A stretch of DNA of 64,000 nt from Ciborinia camelliae (taxonomy: Eukaryota; Ascomycota; Leotiomycetes; Helotiales; Sclerotiniaceae). Below, in pieces: positions 46,793-56,757 of this stretch. The stretch covers positions 2,026,299-2,090,298 of the forward strand of contig JANPYM010000011.1 of assembly GCA_025890175.1 (NCBI GenBank), in the 5' to 3' direction. A program made the translations under genes and the position numbers. The first letter of the stretch is position 1. Each line of letters begins with the position of its first letter. The notes below the pieces were generated by a model. It ran no database searches, had not been told where the DNA came from, and saw nothing but the letters and a program-made list of their open reading frames with translations.

Positions 46793-47183
46793 ATGGATAT
46801 AGAGGGAAAAGAGAGGGATGATTTACGATTTTACGATTTTGATGTTTCTGAAGTTAGGTGGGATCGATGAACTTATGATTTGGGCAGATCGGACGAGAGT
46901 TCCCGTTATATTGGCAGAGCTAGAAGGATCCGGGAACTAGGGATTTGATTTGGATTAGACGAAAGAATTTGGGACATGGGTGAAGAACATTATCACTAGA
47001 CGGATGAGCTCAAGGACAAGCAGGAGTGGCACACTTTCGAGAGGGAAGATTTTTCTTTTCTTTTGATGGTATTATGTTGCATCTATCTCATTCACTGGAC
47101 CTAGCTCTAATAAGAATTCGCTAAAAATGCTGTCTACCATGTGGTATATCAAATTTTGCACCTTAAATTACATAACCACCAAT
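46793..47183. other. Convergent 3' region, hypothetical gene / AAT1
   Basis: The 391 bases between two facing stop codons are probably overlapping 3' untranslated regions. An ACGATTTT repeat (about 46822-46840) and a TTTTCTTTTC run (about 47051-47062) are present; no gene is seen. Confidence 0.5.
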
Positions 47184-48751
47184 CTATGGCTTAACGGCAT
47201 GAATAGCAGCAGCCAATCTCTTGACGTTTGCTGAAGTGATACCTGCAACCGAGACTCTACCATCTCTGGTAGCATATACAGAGTGCTAAAGTTATGATTA
47301 GCAAAGATGACTTGTATTTCAGTTGTTCGGAATAAAACTTACCTCCTTAGCCAATTTGTCCATCTGCTCTGGGGTCAAACCAGTGTATGCAAACATTCCA
47401 ATTTGGCTAGTGATGTGAGACCAATCGTGCTTTGAGCCCAAGTTCTCGAGTTCCTTCTTCAACAAAGCTCTCATGGTGATGATACGATCAGCCATTCCCT
47501 TGACCTCAGCGAGCCATTGCTTGTTCAAAGCCTTGTCGTTAAGGATTGTAGAGGCAATACGGGCACCGTGGACTGGAGGGTTGGAGTAAAGAGGACGAAC
47601 GAGAATCTTGATTTGTGAATCAACACGCTTCTTCTCAGCGGCATCGGCGCAGACAATGGAGAATGCTCCGACACGCTCACCGTACAATCCCATGTTCTTG
47701 GCGAAGGATTGGGCGAGACATGGGTTGTGGCCTTGCTCAATGAAGTGACGGATTGGGAAAGCGTCCTTGTTGGTATCACCAGAGGCAAAACCTTGATAAG
47801 CCATGTCGAAGAAAGCATAGTGTCCTCCAGCCTTGACAGCCTCGCTAATCTCCTTCCATTGCTCGACAGTTGGGTCTACACCAGTGGGGTTGTGCGCACA
47901 TGCGTGGAGCAAGAAAGCGCTTCCCTTTGGTGCAGCCTTAATGTCTGCGATCATGCCCTCGAAATCGAGACCAATTGTGTCCTTGTTATAATATCTGTAT
48001 TTCTCAACCTCGAGACCTGAGTCCTTGAAGACAGCGGCGTGGTTTGCCCATGATGGGTTTGGGATATAGATTTTCTTGGCGCCGGGGTAGAATCGTTGAA
48101 GGAAAGCACCACCAATTCGGAGAGCTCCAGTTCCGGAGATGGATTGTGTGATGACTAGACGGTCCAGAGCACTTGATCCTTCACCGTAGGCAAGGACAGC
48201 AGCTGCCTTGGTGAACTCTGGAACACCAGTGATACCAGCATATTCTTTGTTGAGCTTTGCTTGAACGACCTTGTCTTCTGCGATTCGAACGGATGGAAGG
48301 ACGTATGGTTGGTTTGCATCATCTCTGTATGCGCCGACGCCTAAAGAAGGGAATTAGTGGCGTTCAATTGAGAGAAATTCGGTATAGCAAACCCAAGTTG
48401 ATCTTCTCCTTGAAGCTATCTGCCTTGAAGGCCTCAGTGATACCTGATTCTCTGTTAGATTTTAAATCAGATATTGGATCCCATTGTTGACTCATACCTA
48501 AGATGGCCTGCCCACAAACAATTGCACAATCAGAAAACTACCCCTCCATCAAATCGGAAGATTCAGTGACTTACATCCTGTAGCACATTAGCCTAAGAGC
48601 CTTTAACATTATTCCGTCGACTACAAATACATACTGGAGGACCTTGTGGGACATCAGCCCATGTGGAAGCTTGTCTGATGACAATGCTACTTCTAGAAGC
48701 AACACCGCGAGTAATTGCTTGCCTGCTGGCTAATTTGAAGGGAGAAAGCAT
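47184..48751 (-). CDS. AAT1: Mitochondrial aspartate aminotransferase
   Basis: Six exons: 48751-48635, 48577-48575, 48507-48498, 48443-48393, 48340-47343 and 47285-47184, giving 426 aa. The N-terminus is a basic, acid-free presequence, then [33 protein letters not shown]: the universal start of the enzyme. The Asp comes from a 3-nt exon and AIL plus one base from a 10-nt exon, each flanked by GT and AG sites. [20 protein letters not shown] and the pyridoxal-phosphate lysine (about Lys275) in [14 protein letters not shown] are present. The end is [21 protein letters not shown]. The enzyme exchanges amino groups between aspartate and 2-oxoglutarate in the malate-aspartate shuttle. An upstream in-frame Met exists, but the chosen Met gives the natural targeting peptide. 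Divergent from the NRK1 gene. Confidence 0.93.
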
Positions 48752-49408
48752 ATTGAAGGTTGTCAAGGGAAAAAAGGTTGTTTGGGTAAAAGAAAGGGAA
48801 CACCAATTCAAATAAATGAATCTGATCTGACAATTGCTTGAAGAAACAGGCGAGGTCAAGCAAATACTTTCCTCTTGAGTAACCTTAAGCTTACCAGCTG
48901 CCCCAGAAACTCTCCACTAGCTTCCGATTGGTGTGTGCGTTGCTTGTCTTTGTGAGAGGAGGGGATATTATATTAATTGACCGGCTTAAGTTCGGGATAC
49001 TTTCATCGACGATGCGCACGAATGAGGATGAATTTTGAAGATATACTTGGAGTCAATATAGGTTGGCAAGGTAAGTTAAATTCAAGCATGGATGGATTAT
49101 ATTGATTTCACGTGAATAGTTTTTGTTCTCGTAGGACAACTCCTATACTGGACTATCCAGTCGTTTGAATTTGATGATCCATATGGATGATATCGGAAAG
49201 ATTCGTTATCCAACACTTGGTCTCAGCGTCAAAGCTATTTCTGCTTACCTAACAAGGTTCTAGATTAGGTAAGCTCCATGGGGTCTAAACCTCTTGCAAC
49301 CTTAGCTTTTCAATGATAGGTACCCGACGAAACCCTTTATACCTAGGTAGAATCCCCACAGCGAGCTGAGGATCGACAACAACAATATAAGACCTTATTT
49401 TGTTCACC
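48752..49408. promoter_or_regulatory. Divergent promoter AAT1 / NRK1
   Basis: The 657 bases between the two starts contain a TCACGTGA palindrome at 49108-49115. I see no other gene in the stretch. Confidence 0.45.
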
Positions 49409-50379
49409 ATGTCAAATTCTCGAAAAGCAATTGTGCTTGGAATCAGTGGATGTTCGTCTAGTGGGAAGACAACACTTAGTCGACTCCTGCGTGATATCTT
49501 TCCAAACACTTTCGTCCTTCACGAGGATGATTTTTATCGACCTGAAGAAGAGTGAGTTGTTACTTACCTAGTCATTAATATTGTTCTATATTATACTCCC
49601 TCTCCATTTGATCAACTTGTTACTTTTCCTGTGATCTTGGTACATTTCCAACTGATGACAACTAGACTCCCCAAAAAGCATGACCTGGTAGATTGGGACT
49701 GTGCAGAAGCTTTGGATATACCAGAAATGGTCAAATCTCTGGAGCATATACGCAAAGATGGCACATTTCCCGTTCGTCACGTCTCCTTATTCACATTTCC
49801 GGCTTAATGGTAAGAGTTTGGAGAATAAGTGCTCACTCTTCATAGCCTAATCTCGATTCGAAAGAAGACCAAAACTCTCTTGGAAAATGTCCAGTCCCAG
49901 ATACGGAAATCGAATCATTAAAATCCCAAGTTAAAGCTTGGATCCAACCCGGACAGCCGGGTCATGGGATTTTATCAGACACAGAATCTCCTATTCGTCT
50001 TTGCATTTTTGATGGGTTTCTTCTCTATTCTAAATCCTTGGCCCCAGTTCAAGCTCAAATCGACATGAAGCTCTTCCTTCGTGTTAGCTATGCAAAAGCA
50101 AAAGGTCGAAGGGAAGCTCGCAGTGGTTATGTAACTCTCGAGGGATTTTGGGAAGATCCACCAGGATACGTTGACAAGATTGTTTGGCCAAATTATGTCG
50201 AGGATCACAAGTGGATGTTCGAAGGTGGTGATGTTGAGGGGCGATTGAAAGCCAATGTTGTTGATGATTTGAATCTGAAATGTCAGGATGGAGGTTTGGA
50301 TATTGATATGATAACGACACTCAAGTGGGCCGTGGCTACGATCATGGAGTCTTTGCCTTCTTTGGCAAGCGGGCCCTGA
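49409..50379 (+). CDS. NRK1: Nicotinamide riboside kinase
   Basis: Three exons (49409-49551, 49666-49771, 49846-50379) join in frame to 260 aa. The P-loop is GISGCSSSGKTT (11-22), followed by HEDDFYRPEEELPKK and HDLVDWDCAEALD, the substrate and metal-binding segments of Nrk1. FDGFLLY, RVSYAKAKGRREARSGYVT and FWEDPPGYVDKIVWPNYVEDH are diagnostic for fungal/animal NRK. The enzyme phosphorylates nicotinamide riboside to NMN in NAD salvage, in the cytosol. The second intron uses donor GTTCGT; the more obvious GTAAGA at 49810 lies after a stop and cannot be used. Identity is firm. Confidence 0.92.
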
Positions 50380-50818
50380 ACAATTAGGGATGCACTATCC
50401 GAAGTTGTTGTAGCGATACAATCAGTCTTTTGAAAACTCTATTATCTCCAATTGCAACAAACGGAACAATGGAATAACTGTGCCCAATAAGTTGTTCTTG
50501 CTTAACGAAGACTTTGCTAAGGATTAGGAAAAGAATCCAGGACTAAGTCAACTTGATCTTGTATTTCTTATTAGACGGCATTCGAAGGAAGCAGTTGCGA
50601 TAAAGAGAACAGACAGAGTACAATACATAAACAATCAAAGATCCTTTATCGGTACAACAAAGATGGCGCCTTTATTTGGAATCAATGCATTGTTCTAAAA
50701 TCCAGTCCTCTAAGAACAATAACAAATCTCAAGTATAAAAACCCGTTCCAGACCCTCCTTTTCTATTTCCTCCTCACTGAACTCAGCATTCAAAATCTCA
50801 ACAAACACGTTCGCCAAA
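50380..50818. promoter_or_regulatory. NRK1 3' side and promoter of acidic repeat gene
   Basis: No gene is seen in these 439 bases. The last 60 bases are a CA/TC-rich leader (CTCAACAAACACG) running into a good start context, CAAAATGG. Confidence 0.4.
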
Positions 50819-51538
50819 ATGGATTCCTTAAGAGAAGCAACCATGCAATTTCCACCATCCGAAGAAGTCGAAGAGCTTACCGATCTCATCGTCGATTTAG
50901 CCATCGAAGCTACTGAAGATCAAGAAGTCGAAGAGTTTACCGACGCCATCATGGACGGTAATGATGACCTCGGTTTGGCCGATGAAGTCGAAGAGATTAC
51001 CGATCTCATGAACACTTTGGCCCTCGAACACCCGGTCGAAGCTCCTACCGAGCATTACATGGACGATTTTGACGAAAAATTCGACAAAGAGCTTGCCGAT
51101 CTCATGGCCCTCGAACACCCGGTCGAAGCTCCTACCGAGCATTACATGGACGGTTTTGACGAAAAATTCGACAAAGAGCTTGCCGATCTCATGGCCCTCG
51201 AACACCCGGTCGAAGCTCCTACCGAGCATTACATGGACGGTTTTGACGAAAAATTCGACAAAGAGCTTGCCGATCTCATCATAGACTTAGTCGCAATAGA
51301 TGCACCCGAGCTTGTCGATTTCGTGAAGAGTTTGGTCGAAGTCAAACATGAAGTCCAACATGAACTCCGTGAAGAAACCCGGGGAGAAATCCCAGAGCAG
51401 GCCGACCAAGATACCTCCGAAGAACCTTGCACAGACCCACAATGCGTATATGAGGAATTTACTTTCATTTCTACCATCCGTAGAAATAATCTAAGACGAA
51501 GACCTCAACGAGAGCCTGGTCGTCGTCGCTCCATTTAA
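50819..51538 (+). CDS. Acidic tandem-repeat protein, no known family
   Basis: A single frame of 239 aa in a good start context. I recognise no family. Residues 1-67 carry loose repeats of an EVEExTDLI motif (SEEVEELTDLI, DQEVEEFTDAI, DEVEEITDLM). Residues 68-154 are three near-identical copies of a 29-aa unit, ALEHPVEAPTEHYMD then GFDEKFDKELADLM, encoded by 87-base units. The next part repeats DLIIDLVAID and DFVKSLVEV. The tail turns basic (RRNNLRRRPQREPGRRRS). The protein is strongly acidic, predicted amphipathic-helical and has no signal peptide or membrane span. An intact frame through three repeats suggests it is translated. A lineage-specific or orphan protein is likely. Confidence 0.7.
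   Translation: MDSLREATMQFPPSEEVEELTDLIVDLAIEATEDQEVEEFTDAIMDGNDDLGLADEVEEITDLMNTLALEHPVEAPTEHYMDDFDEKFDKELADLMALEHPVEAPTEHYMDGFDEKFDKELADLMALEHPVEAPTEHYMDGFDEKFDKELADLIIDLVAIDAPELVDFVKSLVEVKHEVQHELREETRGEIPEQADQDTSEEPCTDPQCVYEEFTFISTIRRNNLRRRPQREPGRRRSI
51020..51280 (+). repeat. 87-base coding tandem repeat, three units
   Basis: Units at 51020-51106, 51107-51193 and 51194-51280 are nearly identical. Unit 1 differs at one base (Asp for Gly codon), and unit 3 ends in Ile instead of Met. Such identity points to recent expansion. Confidence 0.95.
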
Positions 51539-53038
51539 GGGATCAGTCATTCGTTTGAAACCTAAGAACACCCAAACAGCTGAGTCACGTTCATTCCTTT
51601 AACCCCCCCCTCTCTTTACTTGGAATCATTGCTCTCGAGTGAGCGCGAAGAATAGATAAGGGATAGAATCATTTGTTTGAAAACCAAAAAAAACCAAAAA
51701 AAATCACTTTCTTTAAACCAAATTGGTAAGTCAGTCATTTCATAACCGCGAAGAATAGATAAGGGATAGAATCATTATCATTCGTTTGAAAACCAAAAAA
51801 AGCCAAAAAAAAATCACTTTCTTTAAACCAATTTGGTAAGTCAGTCATTTCATAACAACACACACTCTTTTGGTAAGTCATTCATTTCAATAAATAATAT
51901 TATTAACCCCCACACACAACACTCTCTTTTCATATAACTCTTTCAAATATATATCTGTGAAACTACAATGTTACATCCCAGAGAACTCTTTAGAATACTT
52001 GGGAACAAACTTTTCTTATACCCCCTTAGGCTTTATTACCTAGAATCTAACCTTGTGATTAAAATCCTTTCTATATAATGTGCTAACCATCTAATTCCCA
52101 ATGTCCCCCTACCAAACTACCTCTATCTATAACTTATAACCTTGAGAGAATCGACACACTCCCTAGTTTCTAATCCCATCTAATAAGGCAATATTCCCTG
52201 GGAATTCTTGGCCATATTTATTGGATAATCATAGTTCTTAGGGATCCCGTTATTACCTAATAAAATAATCTTTCCTAAAAATATTATACGAACACATCAA
52301 ACCTATATATATAATCTGATTAATTCCTATCCATAATGATACTTGGGCTAAGCAAGAGTAAGAGACAGAGATAGAGACTAGCAGATTAGATTAGATTAGA
52401 TTCCTATCCCAATTTCCATTCCACTCTGATAGATAGTCTGTCTATCTGTATTGTATTGTATTGTATTTTGCCCAACGCGTTTGCATAAGGTAACCTACCT
52501 AAATATCCTGGATATGGCTCGGCTCACCCCCCTCGCTTAGTATTGGTATTATTTGTTGTTATAATGGGAGTAGTAGTAGGAATCTTTACCCCTGGATATC
52601 CCGCTAAAGAATGCGCATGGAAACATACCCCCCAAGAACAATCCATGGTTAAATACTGCTATCGTATTAATCATATCTCTATTTCTGAAGAATTTTATAG
52701 ATGAATATGGTTTTTGATGATCTATCAGACACAAATATTGTAGCTACCGAACCGAACCCAGTCTCGTAGCTTTGAACACCGGATATGTACATCCGAAAAA
52801 CTTGTCACTAATACGTACCGAGCTTCGGGTAGGTCCGTCACTAAATCTATTTTCGGGAGGGAGGTTTGTAAGCAGGAATCTTTTTAGCTACCCCGCTAAT
52901 CGTCATTGATCAGCCCCACTCCGTACTCCGTCATGATATAAACATCAATGGTTCCTAGAAATAGATATTCTTCCAATTTGACAATTCTATCCCCTTTTTA
53001 TTAAATTATACCCGAGTTTTTTCAGTAAATCTAAGAAA
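51539..53038. other. Spacer with 103-base tandem repeat
   Basis: No gene is supported. A 103-base repeat sits at the left; the rest is AT-rich with short TAGATTAGAT and TATTG repeats (about 52395-52465). The right end is the quinone oxidoreductase promoter. Confidence 0.5.
51644..51855. repeat. 103-base tandem duplication with partial third copy
   Basis: CGCGAAGAATAGATAAGGGA begins at 51644 and again at 51747, and the following A-rich CCAAAAAAA block and TTGGTAAGTCAGTCATTTCA recur in both. TTTTGGTAAGTCATTCATTT at about 51869-51888 is a third partial copy. The copies differ by small indels. Confidence 0.9.
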
Positions 53039-54235
53039 ATGTCGGGAACTATGCGTGCAGTTGGTATGTACTTTCAATGCAACGCATTCAAAGCTTAAGC
53101 CCTTTACAACTAGCATTCCAACACCCAAATGAATCGCACATCCCTTAAACCCATGCTAACACAACCTCTCAGACATCAAAAATGGGACGGGCCATGCCGA
53201 CGCCTTATACATAAATGACTTGACTCCCAAACCTACCCCCTCATCTGGCGAAGCCATCGTTAAAATTAAAGCCTTCGGTCTCAACCGCATGGATCTTCTC
53301 CAACGCGAAGGTCACTACCCTGTTCCACCCCAAGCTCCCAAAACTCTCGGTGTGGAATTTTCCGGCACGATCGAAAGTTTAGGTCCAGATATTAAAGAGG
53401 GATTTAGTGTTGGAGATGAAGTTTTTGGTTTGGCATATGGTGGTGCTTATGCTGAGTTTATTGCTGTGAGCACGCATATGCTTTTGAAGAAACCGGAGCA
53501 TTTGAGCTGGGAAGAAGCTGCTGGGATCCCTGAGGTACTTTTATCATTCATTATGTTTGATCTAATATACGAATTAATTTAGGACTCGATTGAGCTAATA
53601 TAACAAAACAGACATGGATAACAGCCACGCAAGCCATGTACCTCGTCGGCGAATTCTCCCAAGGAAAATCCATCCTCTGGCATGCCGGCGCTTCATCAGT
53701 TTCTATTTCCGGTATCCAACTCGCGAAGAATTCTGGAGCGTCAGCTATTTACGTAACAGCCGGCTCGCAAGAAAAGATAGATTTCTGCGTTAAAGAGCTA
53801 GGTGCCACAGCCGGCTTCAACTACAAAACACAAGATTGGGCAAAGGAAATTCTTGCTGCTACTAGTGGCAAGGGTGTTGATATCATAATTGATTTCATAG
53901 GCGCAAGTTATTTTCAAGGAAATCTCGACGTAGCGGCGAAAGATGGAAGAATCGTTCATCTAGGTGTGATGAGCGGAACGAAATTACCAAATGGAGTTGA
54001 TATGAGTGCATTTGTAATGAAGAGAGTGAGGTTCGAGGGAAGCACTTTAAGGAGTAGAGATGTGGAGTATCAGGGAAAGTTAAGGGATAAGTTGGAGGAA
54101 TACCTTCCGAAGTTTGAGGATGGGACACTTAAGATTTTTGTGGATAAGGTCTTCCCTTGGGAGCAGGTGGTGGAGGCACATAAGGAAATGGAGAAAAATA
54201 CCAGTAAGGGGAAAATTATTTGTACGATTTCGTAG
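53039..54235 (+). CDS. PIG3-type NAD(P)H quinone oxidoreductase
   Basis: Three exons (53039-53063, 53173-53534, 53612-54235) join in frame to 336 aa. The first exon has only 25 nt. The protein is a zinc-free medium-chain dehydrogenase: GFSVGDEVFGLAYGGAYAEF is the catalytic-domain hallmark, and ILWHAGASSVSISGIQLAK, then GKGVDIIIDFIGA mark the nucleotide-binding fold. FGLNRMDLLQREGHYPVP and LHLG-like GRIVHLGVMSG match the p53-inducible PIG3/zeta-crystallin branch. Family members reduce quinones with NADPH by one-electron transfer. Zinc ligands of alcohol dehydrogenases are absent. It ends 340 bases from the stop of the P450 gene on the other strand. Confidence 0.9.
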
Positions 54236-54575
54236 GGGGGAGAGATGGGATGCACTGTATGCTAGGATAGTGTATGATGGGAGATAAAAAAGTATACGAT
54301 TTTGCCAAAAATATTTCTCAAGCATTCTTGGACGGCTCATGCAAAAATTGGCAAGAAAGCTGCCAATTGCAAATGAACTGTTACAAGGCTTCGGTATTTC
54401 CTCCGGCCAAATCCAGAGCATATCGTAAAGCGACAGCCTTCACCAACATATTCCATCAACACCCACGACATAACCTGCAATACTCTTTCAGCTCGGAATG
54501 CTATAGGACGGAACGAAAATATATCAAGGATTCGCATTTATTTGCTCCCAGAGAAGCGGCGTGCGTCGATATACT
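54236..54575. other. Convergent 3' region, quinone oxidoreductase / P450
   Basis: These 340 bases between facing stop codons show no motif-bearing frame on either strand. They are most likely 3' untranslated sequence. Confidence 0.5.
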
Positions 54576-56757
54576 TTATATGGTTAAGTTTGAGGACCGG
54601 GGTTGAAAAACAACAACGGTACTCTCTCGTGGAACAATGCTTGAACGCCATGTCATGCTACGCGAACTCTCGGAGTCAAGCAATTTGCAATCATACTTCT
54701 GCAGAATCTCTATCATAACAAGTCTCATGACCGTCGCTGCATAGAATCTCCCGGGACTATACGCCAATAAGCAAGATGAAGCCAAGAATGACTTTTTGGG
54801 GGCATATCTTACCATGCAGTTTTCCCAAGGCCCCACATCAGCCAGCTTGGCGAAGTTTCTGTGAATTGGTTCGATGCCGATGACTTTTCCAATTCATCAT
54901 TGGCAAATCTAAATCCATCAAAGGTTTCCGGGCACTTGTAATTTCCAGAATCAAATCCCATGGCACGTTGTGGGATACAGACCCAATCCCCGACCAAAAC
55001 TTGCAGTCCATCAGAGAACGTGAATGGAGAGAGTGCTTTCCGTCGACAGGAAACTAATTTCGAATCAGCACAAAAAACATACTCAGGAGTTAGAGAACCC
55101 AAAAACTTACTGGCGTCTACACTGGTATACCGAGCCGATTCTTTCAAAAAGCTTTCCAACAATGGGCGCCCATGACCATGGAGAGCTAAATCCTCCTGAG
55201 GATGATTATGCGCTTCTTGTCTCAGAGGCTCCACATACTCGGGAAACAGGCATAGATCTTCAATCGCAAACGTCGTTGCCGGTATGGCTGTTAGTGATCA
55301 CCGCAGGCGCAAAAGAAAAGAATCAACATACGATCGCGAGTTGATGGACTGAGCTGAACCATACGGCCATTATTTCTCCAACCATGCGTTCAACGGTCCA
55401 AGGTGTTGTTCTTGGAGATGTATCTATCAGCCACTGCATAACCTCCAACTAATCTCAAATTGTCAGTCATGTGCAATGTCCATTGCATTGGATAGACTCA
55501 TTACTGGTTTTTTCTCAGCCTCCACCGAGCCACTAGCTTTGTTTCGCTGTTCTAAACGCTGTTTAACAATGGGCGCCAGAGTTTTGAATAAAATCTTCAT
55601 TGCTTTATGACGCTGGGTAATAATGTTCGCTACAGATCTATCAAAGTTAGCTTCATCTTATCCCCCCACCGATGAGTTTCGTCCAACATACGGCGCCAGA
55701 CATGCAGGCACCATTCTGATAAATTCGGCCGCTGTAATGACGTCTTGTGGGAAACGCAGTGCTGCTTCGAGGAATTCCTGATTTTGGGCTGATTGAAGTA
55801 AGTTCTCTGTCGATATTCTTCAAAACCAGCTATCATTTTTGTACTTACCCATCTCAGCTCCAAAGAATACGAAACAATTTGCCTTTGCAACCATTCTTTT
55901 TATAGCTGGAAACATGTGGATTTGGGACGTTCCTATCTCCTCTCAGCTGGAATCCAAATCGGTTCAATCGGCCATGGATATCTCACCATCTTTCTTCATG
56001 CCCTGGTTCACTTCTAACTGAAGTCCATCTTGGATGACATGTACCAGTTGTGGGAGGATCTCGGGTAGATGTGCGGTCAAGAGACTTCGCAAAGCCCGCA
56101 CAAATCCCGTCCCCTCAATCCCTCTTTGGTCTTGCCATTCAAAGCCCCGCATGGTATACCTGGGCTGGAGTATCTGATGCCAATTAGTATTGATATGCTA
56201 GCATATGCACGCACGAATTTCAATCTCTCCTACCTCTTTTGCAACGGCATGCAATGAAAGCTGATGGGTGGGCGCCCCAACGAATTCCTCAATGTGCGTT
56301 TTCGAGGATATCATCACATGCTTGTTGGATGGTGTGGTTACAACAAAACTCTTTCCTGCTGCCTGATTCCCCTGTCAGCACAGATCTTGTGTCTTGGATA
56401 TATATATATCATCCCGAGGATTTTTACTTGGTGATATGCATCTTGCAGCATTCTTGGCCCGTCCAGAACATATTGGATTCCTTCGAAAACCCAACATCTC
56501 TGGAGGTTTTGGGGCAGAAAATTTATTATCTGTCATGTCTTGTCTTAGTTCACTCGTCAGACAATGGAGTGGCTCGCTCATACCGTGATTATCTTCAGGC
56601 TGAAGTTGATGGGCCGCTTCATAAGCACATTCAAACACACGAATGTTATTAAGATCAATAATCCGATGGAGATGAGTCCTTCGATGTATGGAGTTCTTTT
56701 CAGACACCTTGGTACCAGCTCTAAAAAGTTCACATCGTGCATATCTAACCTCGACAT
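54576..56757 (-). CDS. Cytochrome P450 monooxygenase, eleven exons, one junction out of frame
   Basis: Exons by splice sites and family fit: 56757-56584, 56529-56428, 56362-56234, 56173-55987, 55932-55849, 55788-55692, 55637-55505, 55448-55332, 55287-55111, 55053-54813, 54756-54576 (about 540 aa). A membrane anchor opens the protein (LISIGLLILITFVCLNVLM). Also seen are an I-helix-like AVWFSSVHQLAI, ExxR as ESAR in LLESFLKESARYTS, and the haem site MWGLGKTACPGRFYA. The haem Cys codon is split TG/T by the last intron. All junctions keep frame except the one between 55332 and 55287, which is off by one base. A downstream acceptor restores frame only by losing about 15 residues after the I-helix. 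So the gene is either damaged, misread at one base, or spliced unusually. Substrate unknown; this family style is common in fungal secondary metabolism. Confidence 0.8.
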
